From Methanobrevibacter thaueri (GTDB lineage Archaea; Methanobacteriota; Methanobacteria; Methanobacteriales; Methanobacteriaceae): a stretch of 64,000 nt of DNA. The notes under the pieces were generated by a model. That model did no database searches and had not been told where the DNA came from. It was given only the letters and a program-made list of their open reading frames with translations. The stretch is from positions 1 to 64,000 of the forward strand of contig NZ_SUTK01000002.1 of assembly GCF_015062905.1 (NCBI RefSeq), given 5' to 3'. Positions 45,801 to 53,586 of the stretch are shown here, one piece after another. The translations under genes and the position numbers were made by a program. The stretch's first letter is position 1; each line of letters opens with the position of its first letter.

Positions 45801-46394
45801 ATTTGGGTTTGAACCAAGATTATAATGAGTAATAGCATCATACCATGGTGGTGCCTCCGAATTTATACCTGGAGTAAACGAAACAAAGTCTAATTGATCC
45901 TTATTATAATCAAAACCTATCCCTAAAGGATTACCATCAAAATCGCCACCCACATTTCTACCGAAAACATGGAAAGTAACAATATCTCCAACTTTTGCAT
46001 AAGGATTTAATGCAGTGTTTGTTATAATAAAGCTAGAAGAATCTGTTAGGACATCATCGCCTTCATTACTTGCTTTGATAATATTATTGTCACTATCTTT
46101 TGCATAGATAGTGGTATCTTCATAATTAGAAACCACATTTGCTGAACCGGATTCTCCCAAACTGGAAGAACCGTTTGTTTGTTCATCAATATTACTTATT
46201 GTAAGTTGATTAGAAACATATTCATCTGCACCGGAATCGACTTCCGGAACTGCAGACAAATCATCATTCAATGTAATTGAAGCTTCTAAATTCTCGTTCA
46301 AATTGTCAGTATTCGCACTGACAGAACCGATCATTATTAACAAAGTACTTACAACAAATAATAAAACTAAAACTTGTTTAACTTTATTATTCAT
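42894..46394 (-). CDS. Adhesin-like protein with cohesin-like and DUF11 modules, TGNP anchor
   Basis: 1,166 residues; GAGGTAAAAG sets the ATG. Signal peptide 1-27. After an acidic, Ser/Asn-rich stretch come four or five modules of about 115 residues opening 'ALNPYAKVGDIV-F-V-NVGG' with 'FDYNKDQLDFVSFTPG', which resemble cohesin/DUF11 sandwiches (about 105-680). Three classical DUF11 modules follow (about 690-1080) with 'LGDTVDYEIFLENNG' openings. An acidic Pro/Glu/Asp linker leads to HETGNP, a hydrophobic segment and the basic end QRKGKK, the same anchor type as the protein at 17109. Surface display is likely; ligand unknown. A long imperfect hairpin overlaps the stop and a U-rich tract follows. 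The upstream gap 46395-46834 holds a probable TATA region near 46615-46632 and is otherwise empty. Confidence 0.84.
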   Translation of the reverse strand: MNNKVKQVLVLLFVVSTLLIMIGSVSANTDNLNENLEASITLNDDLSAVPEVDSGADEYVSNQLTISNIDEQTNGSSSLGESGSANVVSNYEDTTIYAKDSDNNIIKASNEGDDVLTDSSSFIITNTALNPYAKVGDIVTFHVFGRNVGGDFDGNPLGIGFDYNKDQLDFVSFTPGINSEAPPWYDAITHYNLGSNPNPNFDMNPNGLLVGYDCSDFKFANGYLFNFTASFRVKSTGTLETTAFMWHDNNVKSKAQTIVENPADLTITYTALNPYANVGDEVNFEIYVVNKGGTYAGMYDPATNVHFVGLNLEYNSNQLEYVRYTPTAYPNNYLDPRNYPTNNLVQFGYKIWSEGFQNDYKFNFTVTFKVKNPGTLKTTASVIGFDSAKEDAQVDVADFRMTVTPSNTVTVNKGDEVNFNIVVTNYGGTFYPEPFEGYRFVGINFGYNSNVLEYAGYTPGKNPFDGNYYAENYLVPKINPRNNLAQFAYNISEEGFCHMYCFNFTVTFNVLDYGTSVNSIAITQYPNVSKSVTVNSKPVDITITDTPSAKTMRVGDILAFDYVVKNQGSRYNGDHFTIDIDFDADKLKYMGFMDIPNLSGDSVYYTSAHDSTNPVLGAVDGDVLGADSSVGHLKLSYASPNGFDAGESFNFKVVFTAAEDGKLRNTAKVSGDQLATSRAYGVAYAGDPSLKLTKTPDSDYKDLGDTVDYEIFLENNGTLHYTDKNYIELNDYYHDGLVYKGYTVNSVDANGEKVKIHVTENVTARNNVHIIYNLNENGLEDWAPGSSLNITLHFSIHKKGVTCNFIFSEWGTSDVATITVEEPEINLTKKCLNESVNLGDLVYYEIFVENTGNITYFDHSNAYGEQFLVIEDIFPEGLKYVGYILNPDKNGVIWEGNYESIVNTTDRVTIKYKTWEGWEPGSTLNITLIFEAVELGKLVNKAHIHWAWKDWGTKESQEEMELDDEAETVVGPAKFTIDKISNFKEAKVGDIVSFSIVYSNVGNKTITGAYIEDNEYSQGLKFYDYSDKEDWTYVSEENRWYYNGKIEAGQSVTLKLFFEALTVGLKSNTAIAGHSGSNETLEDTDTVLIKEGVNGTADTEGSGIDPTEPEDEPDEEPDNPKGESDTASAVSDSVAAQSTIHETGNPLFVLLLSLLTLCFVQRKGKK

Positions 46395-46834
46395 CTTTTA
46401 CCTCTAATTTTAAATCTGTCTGTCACAATTTCATAATTTCATTATTTAAGGAAAATAATAGAAAATCTTATCCTCTTACCACCTTCCCCCATCAATAACA
46501 AAATTATTCTTCTCTATTCCATAACAAAATAATAACCCGAATTTCGAGCTAATTTTTGTTATTTGAATTAAATACTCATCTAATATTTAACTCATATATG
46601 ATTTTTATTACATGTAATATATATATTATACTAAATGCTAATTTAATAAGTTTTTTTTGAAAACTGAATAGAAGCATAAAATAATTAAAATGATTTTGAA
46701 TATAATAATCTATTTTTAAAAAAAAAAGACAGAATTAATGGAATATTTTCATTTTTTAACGAATGGAAATTGTGTTTAACAGCATGTGAAAAAAATTCCT
46801 AAATTCATGAACTAAAAAAAATTATGCTTAACGA

Positions 46835-47152
46835 TTAATTAGAGCTTCTCCAGGTGTTGCCGCATTTTGCGCATCTTATGAAATTTGTCGGTGCCTCATC
46901 GGCAGATCTGGTCTGTACTGTCCACCAGTAGCCCTTTGTTCCGCCACACTTGTAGCAGGTTATTCTGGTTGTCGGCAATGCCACATTATCCCTATCAGTT
47001 ACAATAACCTTCATTTCAGGATTCTTTTCTCCTTCCATATGATACTGCTCTTCAATATCATCACTGGAAAGCGATTTTTCATAGCCGCATCTGCATTTGA
47101 TTTTGCCTTTGTTCGGCATAAGCATCTTACCACAATCAGGACAGAACTCCAT
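46835..47152 (-). CDS. tfs: Transcription factor S (TFIIS/RPA12-like)
   Basis: 105 residues from the ATG at 47152, giving the family's usual MEFCPDCGKML start; a GTG four codons upstream is less likely. N-terminal zinc ribbon (CPDCG...CRCGYEK), a linker, and a C-terminal zinc ribbon (CYKCGGTKG...CAKCGNTWR) whose hairpin carries QTRSADEAPT, the acidic D-E pair that enters the RNA polymerase active site. It restarts stalled polymerase by stimulating transcript cleavage. It stands alone and ends with a T8 tract. It is a good marker that the host is archaeal. Confidence 0.94.
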   Translation of the reverse strand: MEFCPDCGKMLMPNKGKIKCRCGYEKSLSSDDIEEQYHMEGEKNPEMKVIVTDRDNVALPTTRITCYKCGGTKGYWWTVQTRSADEAPTNFIRCAKCGNTWRSSN

Positions 47153-47219
47153 ATTAAAAAACACCGTTAAAAATTAGTAAGTAATAGTTTAGAAAAAGAG
47201 GTTTATAAATTAATCGGTT

Positions 47220-47253
47220 AAAAAAAAAAGAAAAAGAAGTTACCGAAGTAACT
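47220..47253 (-). terminator. Stop-overlapping hairpin with UUCG tetraloop (alcohol dehydrogenase)
   Basis: On the minus strand AGTTAC-TTCG-GTAACT forms a 6-bp stem with a C(UUCG)G tetraloop, at 47238-47253. The stop codon (47252-47254) overlaps one arm. T5 and T9-10 runs follow. C(UUCG)G is an exceptionally stable RNA loop. Confidence 0.75.
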
Positions 47254-48313
47254 ATTCTAAAATGACTGCAGGTTTAATAAGGTCACGTGGTTTGTCCCTC
47301 ATGATGATCATTGCTTCATAGATGTCATCGAATTTGGTGAATCTGTGAGTGATCAGTTTGGATGAGTCGAATCTTCCGTATTCAACCAATTTCACGAGTT
47401 GTTCCATTCTGGCACGTCCACCAGGACATACTCCACCACGGATTGTCTTGTCAGCCAGACCTGCTCCCCATGCCAGTGCAGGCAATGGAACTTCTGCAAC
47501 ACCGTCGTAGTGGTTTACGTTACCTAATATTCCTCCTACTTTAAGCACTTCAAGAGCTTCACCAACGGTTGATGCTCCACCACCGGCTACAACAACCTTG
47601 TCGACACCTTTGCCGTCTGTGAGATCCATGATTTGCTGTACTGTGTCACCGTCATGATAATCTACAATGTCTGAAGCACCGTATTCTTTTGCAACTTTTA
47701 CTGATACAGGCCTGCTTCCTACTGCAAGAATTCTTGATGCTCCCATGAAGTGTGCACCTGCCACTCCCATAAGTCCGACAGGTCCGATACCGAACACCGC
47801 TACGGTGTCACCAGGTTTGATTTCTGCAAGTTCAGCACCATAAAAACCGGTAGTCATCATATCTGATATCATTACTGCCTGGTCAAGTGAAACGCTGTCA
47901 GGCAAGTGTGCGAGGTTACCGTCAGCCTGGTTTACGTGGAAATGTTCTGCAAATGTTCCGTCCTTGAAAGTAATGAAGCTCATTCCGGTACCCATTCCGT
48001 AACAGTGTTGGCCGAATCCTGTTTGTCCAGGAACAGTTAGCCAGTCCGGAGTGATTGCAGGTACGATTACACGGTCTCCAGGTTTGAAGTCTTTTACATG
48101 GCTTCCTACCTCTTCAACAATACCGGTTGATTCGTGTCCAAGAATTCTGTTTGGCGCATCGCTCATGTATGCATTACCCCATACAATGTGCACGTCTGAA
48201 GTACATGGTGCAAGTGCAATTGGTTTTACGATTGCGTCATACGGTCCACATTCTGGTTTAGGTTTTTCAACCCAGTCCATTACATCTTGGTCTATTCTTG
48301 CTAGCCCTCTCAT
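47252..48313 (-). CDS. adh: NADP-dependent zinc alcohol dehydrogenase (secondary alcohols)
   Basis: 353 residues from the ATG at 48313 (GGGAGAT upstream; a UUG extension would overlap that site). It closely follows the clostridial/Thermoanaerobacter secondary alcohol dehydrogenases throughout (PCTSDVH, GHESTG, TPDW, MMTTGF, AGGG, GG-CPGGR). Catalytic zinc residues are C37, H60, E61 and D151; the NADP-phosphate set G199, S200, R201 and Y219 is kept, so NADP is the predicted cofactor. It would oxidise secondary alcohols such as 2-propanol, or ethanol, with reducing power possibly passed to F420. Similarity to Firmicutes enzymes makes past transfer plausible. Single gene with its own terminator. 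Confidence 0.92.
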   Translation of the reverse strand: MRGLARIDQDVMDWVEKPKPECGPYDAIVKPIALAPCTSDVHIVWGNAYMSDAPNRILGHESTGIVEEVGSHVKDFKPGDRVIVPAITPDWLTVPGQTGFGQHCYGMGTGMSFITFKDGTFAEHFHVNQADGNLAHLPDSVSLDQAVMISDMMTTGFYGAELAEIKPGDTVAVFGIGPVGLMGVAGAHFMGASRILAVGSRPVSVKVAKEYGASDIVDYHDGDTVQQIMDLTDGKGVDKVVVAGGGASTVGEALEVLKVGGILGNVNHYDGVAEVPLPALAWGAGLADKTIRGGVCPGGRARMEQLVKLVEYGRFDSSKLITHRFTKFDDIYEAMIIMRDKPRDLIKPAVILE

Positions 48314-48470
48314 TGTTTTATCTCCCAAAAAATTATAAGTTGATTATGCTAAATACAAGTTACATACCAACTTAATTAAGAATATAATTATAGAATTATT
48401 TAAATGTTTTGAAAGGATATGAATATTGTTCAAGAAGTGAAATTAATCCATAGGAACTTTAACGAAACAC

Positions 48471-48929
48471 TCATTCATAAGAGTATATGTTCCTATCCCC
48501 GAGATAGAGAATTAGGTTGCATACCAGCACGATTATTGCGTAAATCGCCAGATAGACATAAACATTAAATTGAAGGATAATATTTGTGCCGTTGAATGGC
48601 ATGACAAATGAATCAGTGAAGGAAAAGACATTTCCAAAAAGAAGCGGCACTACAATCAAAAAGATCAAATCAAATATCAAGATTACCGCAATGGCTACAA
48701 GAAACCTTTGGCTGCCATTTCTAATATCTCCTGATTCTACGAGAATGTTTATTCCAAAAATTGCCAGGAATGATAATCCGAACAGATTGGCAATGTGCAT
48801 CACATTAGTGAGATTGATAGTCTTTAAAAAATAGCATCCCACCAGTGAAATAATCAGTGCGGATATGAAATTTATTGATAATACTCTTGACAAGTGACTT
48901 TCCAACATCAATATTATATTGGTCGTCAA
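48471..48929 (-). CDS. Four-helix membrane protein of unknown function
   Basis: 152 residues, about four hydrophobic helices (near 20-38, 48-65, 80-100, 125-145). I recognise no family. The true start may be the ATG encoding MLESHLSRV, seven codons in. It lies just after (on the same strand as) the DUF2149 gene with about 40 bases between, including a T10 run, so it is probably separate from that operon. A double hairpin (outer arms ataggaac/gttcctat, 48450-48497 region) surrounds its stop codon. Confidence 0.6.
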   Translation of the reverse strand: MTTNIILMLESHLSRVLSINFISALIISLVGCYFLKTINLTNVMHIANLFGLSFLAIFGINILVESGDIRNGSQRFLVAIAVILIFDLIFLIVVPLLFGNVFSFTDSFVMPFNGTNIILQFNVYVYLAIYAIIVLVCNLILYLGDRNIYSYE

Positions 48930-48971
48930 TATATAAAAAAGTTTTAAAAAAAAAAGTTTGATGTGAAAGGG

Positions 48972-49292
48972 TCAACCTTCCACCATTATCAGCTTACCCG
49001 TAGCAGGGTCCTTGTAGACCTTACCCATCTCGGTATATCCCTGACCGGATGAGTTTGAAGTATCAGGGGTTTCATTCAGCTGTTGTCCCTGGTCAACTTC
49101 AGTCATTTTCTGCTGCATCTGTTCATGAACATTCTGGCTGGGGTCAATCATAGCCTGCATGTTCCAGCTTATGATAACAAAAACCAAAAAGCCGACTGCA
49201 ATTACCAGCATCGCATCCACAAGGTTGGATGTACCGGCCATCGGGTCCTCTTCGACACGTTTAGATCTGCGCCTACCTTGTTTTCTTACCAT
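48972..49292 (-). CDS. DUF2149 protein, ExbD/TolR-like single-span subunit
   Basis: 106 residues from the ATG at 49292 (AGTGATTTTT before it). A basic cytoplasmic start (KQGRRRSKR) is followed by one membrane helix, NLVDAMLVIAVGFLVFVII, with an aspartate at D26, the position and context of the proton-carrying Asp of ExbD/TolR (usual form V-D-V-M-L-V-L). The rest is an outside domain rich in Gln and acidic residues. The gene is eight bases downstream of a MotA/TolQ/ExbB gene and, before that, DUF2162: the standard order of a methanogen operon. It probably forms a proton-driven stator with the ExbB-like protein. Confidence 0.85.
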   Translation of the reverse strand: MVRKQGRRRSKRVEEDPMAGTSNLVDAMLVIAVGFLVFVIISWNMQAMIDPSQNVHEQMQQKMTEVDQGQQLNETPDTSNSSGQGYTEMGKVYKDPATGKLIMVEG

Positions 49293-49300
49293 AAAAATCA

Positions 49301-49945
49301 CTAACTATTCATTTTGTCAAGGACAGCATCAATCAAAGCGTCCAAATCTGACAGGTATCTGTCATACCATCCTGAGCGGATTTTACCGATAACATAACAC
49401 AGTGCACCTGAACCGATACCTACAATGGTAGTGTTGAATGCAACGGTAAGGGATGATGCCAACGTATTGATGTCTCCAGCACCTAAAGCGGCAAGACCAG
49501 GGCCCATCGGAATTAAGGTACCCATCAGTCCTAATGTAGGTCCGATACGTGTAATGATGTCTGTTTTCTGTAAATTGTTCATAGTCTTTTCTTCTTCAAA
49601 TTCAAATAGTTTGCGCGCAAGGGCTTCCCTTGAAGAATTGCCCAGTTCACTTGAAGAAGCGATTTCAGCCAATACCTTCTTTTGAGATTTTGGTATTTTT
49701 GCATTTTCAATTACATTCTTTAAAGCGTCAATTGATTCTGCACGATTGATTTCATAAATCAAATCCCTGATTGTTCCAACAGGAACCTTACGCCTTGAGG
49801 TATACTCCGCAATAATTCCACCAAGTGTAATTATTGTAATGATTACAATAATAAGCAAAATAACCAGTACAGGTATTGTCAAGCTTTGTGAAATTACATC
49901 TAGAGAACCTGTTAGAAACTCTCCACCTGGAATATTTAAAGCCAT
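49301..49945 (-). CDS. MotA/TolQ/ExbB-family proton channel subunit
   Basis: 214 residues; AAGGTGAAAAAT sets the ATG. Three membrane helices as in ExbB: one near 20-45, then two near 130-160 and 170-195 in the conserved block RIGPTLGLMGTLIPMGPGLAALG and LASSLTVAFNTTIVGIGSGALCYVIGKI, with the T/S residues that line the channel. A helical cytoplasmic segment lies between. It should form the ring around the DUF2149 helices and use the ion gradient to drive movement or transport. It is the middle gene of three (DUF2162, this, DUF2149) with 8-12 base gaps. Confidence 0.92.
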   Translation of the reverse strand: MALNIPGGEFLTGSLDVISQSLTIPVLVILLIIVIITIITLGGIIAEYTSRRKVPVGTIRDLIYEINRAESIDALKNVIENAKIPKSQKKVLAEIASSSELGNSSREALARKLFEFEEEKTMNNLQKTDIITRIGPTLGLMGTLIPMGPGLAALGAGDINTLASSLTVAFNTTIVGIGSGALCYVIGKIRSGWYDRYLSDLDALIDAVLDKMNS

Positions 49946-49957
49946 ATTTTTTCACCT

Positions 49958-50668
49958 TTATCTTAAAATATTTCTGCCTCTCTTATTTAAAACGATACCT
50001 CCAACAATCAAAATGGCAAACGCCAGTATAACCATCAGAATATCTTGAGGAGAACCCATTGTAATAGGACTTTGAGTTTTAGACAATACTCCTGCAATGT
50101 TCGGTATGACGATTGCTGAAAGCAGGAAATATGCACCAAGCAAAAGCATGAAATTGCCCAATACTATTGGATAAGGTCTGTTGATTACCTTGACTATTGT
50201 GTTTGATGCAAAATAGGTTACGATCATAACGCCTACAAGCGCTGCTGCCGCATACCAGCTGAGGTCAAGTGAAGTGACACCTATTGTCGGTGCAACAATC
50301 AGGACACTAGCAATGATTGAACCGAAACAGCACGGACAAGGAGCAATGATAGCCAGAGATGTTGCAGTTGAGGTATTTTTATCATGTATCTTCCATTCCC
50401 TTATGGTAAACAGGCCGGCAATAATCATGATTGAAGCCATGATAATGTAGAATATTGTATTGTAACTGTAAATTGCCTGAACCAATTGTTCCGAATATAG
50501 TGATGCAATAGCAGAAATGAGAATAACTCCTCCACCATAGGCAATGCAGATTGCAGCAAATAACTTTTTGGACAAATTGGCCAATCCTGAAGCCAGCCCT
50601 ATCTTGATACCGAATACCAAAACGGAAGCGAAGATACCAACTTGCCACAATACACTCATCATATCCAT
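49958..50668 (-). CDS. DUF2162 family predicted transporter
   Basis: 236 residues from the ATG at 50668 (TTGGAGAATTACT before it; six upstream codons dropped). About six membrane helices. A CPCC motif in IIAPCPCCFGSIIAS, in the middle of the chain, resembles the cysteine-bearing helices of LysE/CcdA-type transporters and could bind metal or make a disulphide. First gene of the operon with ExbB-like and DUF2149 proteins. The co-occurrence suggests that the stator energises this transporter; the substrate is unknown (metal or corrinoid uptake are reasonable guesses only). Confidence 0.85.
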   Translation of the reverse strand: MDMMSVLWQVGIFASVLVFGIKIGLASGLANLSKKLFAAICIAYGGGVILISAIASLYSEQLVQAIYSYNTIFYIIMASIMIIAGLFTIREWKIHDKNTSTATSLAIIAPCPCCFGSIIASVLIVAPTIGVTSLDLSWYAAAALVGVMIVTYFASNTIVKVINRPYPIVLGNFMLLLGAYFLLSAIVIPNIAGVLSKTQSPITMGSPQDILMVILAFAILIVGGIVLNKRGRNILR

Positions 50669-50892
50669 AGTAATTCTCCAAATCAAATTAATTTTAATTA
50701 ATTACATTTTATTATTACTCTAACAAAATATATAAAAGTTATCAAGAGTCGATATGTAGTTCCCACAATATCAATAATATTTTTAAACGAAATTATTAAA
50801 AAAGATTTAGGTCAAAAAAGTTCCATAAGTGAAAACTTTAATGTTACATAAAGATAAAATATATATTATATTGAAAATTAATGAGGCAAAAT

Positions 50893-52194
50893 ATGTTTTG
50901 GAACGAAGAAATAGAAACAATGCCAAGGGAAGACCTTGAAGAGTTACAGCTAAAAAAGCTTCAGGCGACCGTCAAAAGGGCATTTGAAAAAATACCGTAT
51001 TACAATAAGAAATACAGTGAAATTGGAGTTTATCCAGAGGACATCGAAACCCTAAAAGATATCGAAAAACTGCCGTTCATCACAAAGGACGAACTGAGGG
51101 AAAGCTATCCATTCGGACTGTTTGCAGTCGATATCAAGGAAATCAAGGAACTGCATTCCTCATCAGGAACCACAGGAAAACCGGTTGTGTCAGGATATAC
51201 CGAAAAAGACCTGGATACCTGGGCTGAAACAATAGCCCGTGGACTTACAATGATGGGCATCGGAGAAGATGACATCCTTCAAAACACACACGGTTACGGA
51301 ATGTTTACAGGAGGTTTTGGAGTTCACTACGGATCCCACAAGGTTGGAGCAGCAATCATTCCTATTTCAACCGGCCAAACAAGCAGGCAAATCGAAATAA
51401 TGAAGGATTTTGGAGCCACAGGACTCATCTTTACTCCATCATACGGGATACACGTTGCGGAAGTCGCCCTTGAGGAGGGAATTGACCCTAAGGAATTGGG
51501 AATCAAGGCAATCGGATTCGGAGCCGAAGGATGGACTGAAGAGATTAGGCAAAGGGTGGAAGAACTCTTCGGATGCAAAGCATATAACATTTATGGATTG
51601 ACAGAACTGATGGGACCCGGCGTCGGAGTCGAATGCTGTGCCCAAAAGGGTCTGCATATTGCTGAAGACATTTACTATCCTGAAATCATCGACCCCTACA
51701 GCCTGCATGTATTGGGCGAAAACACCCCTGGAGAATTGGTATTGACAAACCTTGAAAGGGAAGGAATGCCTGTTATAAGATTCAGGACAAAAGACTTGAC
51801 CAAACTCACATATCAAAAATGCGAATGCGGAAGGACACATGCAAGAATGAGTAGAATCACAGGCAGATCAGACGACATGCTCAAGGTAAAGGGAGTAGCT
51901 ATTTTCCCATCACAAATCGAAAAGGCATTGCTTAAGGTTGGTGATGCAGAGCCTCATTATATGATTATAGTTACAAGACCTGACACCCTGGATGAAATCG
52001 AAGTAAAAGTGGAAGTGTCACAGGACATCTTCTTCGACGGAGTCAAGGAAATGATGACCATCCAGAACAAAATCGGCAAATCAATCGAAAACGAAACAGG
52101 CATACGCGTTAAAGTAACTCTAGTTGAACCTAAAACACTGCCGAGATTTGAAGGAAAAGCGAAAAGAGTTATTGATGAAAGGAACTTGCATTAG
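50893..52194 (+). CDS. paaK: Phenylacetate-CoA ligase
   Basis: 433 residues from the ATG at 50893, chosen because TGAGG lies just before it and the protein then starts MFWNEEIETM like its relatives; an ATG four codons upstream has no ribosome site. It is an ANL enzyme forming aryl-acetyl-CoA from phenyl- or indole-acetate, ATP and CoA. Motifs: SSSGTTGKPVV (phosphate loop), YGLTELMGPG, FRTKDLT, GRTHARMSRITGRSDDM and the C-terminal lysine region FEGKAKRV. In methanogens it feeds IOR-type reductive carboxylation for aromatic amino acid synthesis. It is followed at once by an ACT-domain gene, a pairing seen in many archaea. Confidence 0.93.
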   Translation: MFWNEEIETMPREDLEELQLKKLQATVKRAFEKIPYYNKKYSEIGVYPEDIETLKDIEKLPFITKDELRESYPFGLFAVDIKEIKELHSSSGTTGKPVVSGYTEKDLDTWAETIARGLTMMGIGEDDILQNTHGYGMFTGGFGVHYGSHKVGAAIIPISTGQTSRQIEIMKDFGATGLIFTPSYGIHVAEVALEEGIDPKELGIKAIGFGAEGWTEEIRQRVEELFGCKAYNIYGLTELMGPGVGVECCAQKGLHIAEDIYYPEIIDPYSLHVLGENTPGELVLTNLEREGMPVIRFRTKDLTKLTYQKCECGRTHARMSRITGRSDDMLKVKGVAIFPSQIEKALLKVGDAEPHYMIIVTRPDTLDEIEVKVEVSQDIFFDGVKEMMTIQNKIGKSIENETGIRVKVTLVEPKTLPRFEGKAKRVIDERNLH

Positions 52195-52202
52195 GTGAGA
52201 TT

Positions 52203-52634
52203 ATGAAAATAAAACAATTATCAATATTTTTACAAAACAAAATGGGAAGCTTATCAAAACCGTTGGAAGTGCTTAGCCTTGCCAATGTAAACATCAGGGC
52301 AATGTGCATGGCGGACACATCCGAATTCGGTATTTTAAGACTTGTAGTTGACGATCCGATTAAAGGAAAAGAAATTCTTGAGGAAAACAATTTCCTGGTT
52401 AAAATCACCGACATCATCGGCGTTGAAATGAACGATTCACCAGGCGGTTTGACTAACGTCCTGAGAGTCATAAAACAAAACATGATTGATTTGGAATATC
52501 TCTATGCATTCAGCCACGAAAAAGAGGGTAAGGCTATCCTGCTGCTGCATGCAGATGATATAGATAACCTAATAAATATTCTAAAAGGGAACAATATTAC
52601 TATTGTTCCGGCTGAAGAAGTTTATAACTTATAA
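52203..52634 (+). CDS. Tandem ACT-domain regulatory protein
   Basis: 143 residues: two ACT domains (about 1-70 and 72-143). The first opens MKIKQLSIFLQNKMGSLSKPLEVLSLANVNIRA, the second MNDSPGGLTNVLRVIKQNMIDLEYLYA, each with the N-K/S-G-x-L turn that binds amino acids. No catalytic domain. The start follows the paaK stop by eight bases with GGTGAGATT between, so the two are co-translated. It probably senses an aromatic or branched amino acid and controls PaaK or the linked pathway. Confidence 0.9.
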   Translation: MKIKQLSIFLQNKMGSLSKPLEVLSLANVNIRAMCMADTSEFGILRLVVDDPIKGKEILEENNFLVKITDIIGVEMNDSPGGLTNVLRVIKQNMIDLEYLYAFSHEKEGKAILLLHADDIDNLINILKGNNITIVPAEEVYNL

Positions 52635-52660
52635 ACTTCTTATCCTTTTTTATTTTTTTT
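52615..52660 (+). terminator. Stop-codon-straddling hairpin plus U tract (paaK-ACT operon)
   Basis: Perfect 12-bp inverted repeat aagaagtttata/tataaacttctt at 52615-52626 and 52630-52641 with a 3-base loop. It contains the stop codon (52632-52634) and is followed by T6 and T8 runs. Confidence 0.78.
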
Positions 52661-52775
52661 GGATTTTAACTACACTTTTTAAACATTTTTTAGATAATAT
52701 TAAATATATTTTACATCATAAATTTAACCATAAACATCATGATATCATGATTGTTTAAAAATTTAGGTGATTAAA

Positions 52776-53519
52776 ATGGGAAAACTAGACGGAAAAGTAG
52801 CAATCGTAACCGGATCAACCTCCGGTATGGGTCGTTCTACAGCTAAATTATATGCTGAAGAAGGTGCAAAAGTTGTTGTAACTGGAAGAAACGAAGAAAG
52901 AGCAAACGCTGTAGTGGATGACATTAAAGCAGCAGGTGGAGAAGCATTTGCAGTTATTGCTGATATGGCTAATGTTGACGACATTAAAAAAATCTTTGAT
53001 GAAACCATTGAAAAATATGGAACTGTCGACATTTTGTTCAACAATGCAGGACTTTTAAGCGTAACCCCTCTTTTAGAAATTACCAAAGAGGAATGGGACA
53101 AAGTATTTGCAGTTGACGTATACGCTCCATTATACTTAACCCAATTAGTAGCTCCTGTAATGAAAGAAAAAGGAAAAGGTGTTGTAATTAACACTTGTTC
53201 AGTAGCATCCTACGCTGCACACTTTGGATTTGTAGGTTACATCTCATCCAAACACGCTATTGCAGGCCTTACCAAATCCATGGCATTCGAACTTGGTCCT
53301 GAAATAAGATGTAACGGTATTGCTCCAGGTGCTATCCACACCGCTATGGTAGATAGTATTGGTGGAGTAGAAGCATTGCAGATGATGGTTGACGGAGCAC
53401 CTATGAAAAGAGTAGGTCAAGGAGAAGACATTGCTGCATTAGCATTATTCCTTGCTTCCGACGAATCTGAATTCGTAGACGGCCAAATCATCAGATGTGA
53501 CGGCGGATTTGAGTGTTAA
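52776..53519 (+). CDS. Short-chain dehydrogenase/reductase
   Basis: 247 residues from the ATG at 52776 (TTAGGTGATTAAA before it). Classical SDR: cofactor motif TGSTSGMGR (about 13-21), NNAG, catalytic S in NTCSVAS, YISSK (Tyr and Lys) and a C-terminal DGQIIRCDGG. TGRNEER after the second strand suggests NADP(H) preference, with Arg near the phosphate site. Closest in style to 3-oxoacyl-ACP reductase/glucose dehydrogenase-like SDRs. The substrate is not resolved. Unlike neighbouring genes its codons look strongly optimised, hinting at high expression. It is monocistronic with its own terminator. Confidence 0.9.
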   Translation: MGKLDGKVAIVTGSTSGMGRSTAKLYAEEGAKVVVTGRNEERANAVVDDIKAAGGEAFAVIADMANVDDIKKIFDETIEKYGTVDILFNNAGLLSVTPLLEITKEEWDKVFAVDVYAPLYLTQLVAPVMKEKGKGVVINTCSVASYAAHFGFVGYISSKHAIAGLTKSMAFELGPEIRCNGIAPGAIHTAMVDSIGGVEALQMMVDGAPMKRVGQGEDIAALALFLASDESEFVDGQIIRCDGGFEC

Positions 53520-53527
53520 GTTTTTAA

Positions 53528-53567
53528 AGTAGTTGGATTTTTATCAACTACTCCTATTTTTATTTTT
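53528..53567 (+). terminator. Hairpin plus U tract after the SDR gene
   Basis: Perfect 8-bp inverted repeat agtagttg/caactact at 53528-53535 and 53545-53552, eight bases after the stop codon, followed by T5 and T6 runs. Unlike the others it lies wholly after the stop. Confidence 0.72.
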
Positions 53568-53586
53568 TAATTATAAAAAAAAGTAC

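Noticed and set aside
42894..46394. LPXTG-type sortase signal
   Set aside because: No LPxTG-like motif at the C-terminus; TGNP is a different motif and is reported as a separate candidate.
46395..46834. Possible small RNA in the gap before transcription factor S
   Set aside because: Only AT-rich sequence with short direct repeats (ataacaaaat) is visible; no stable structure or ribosome site.
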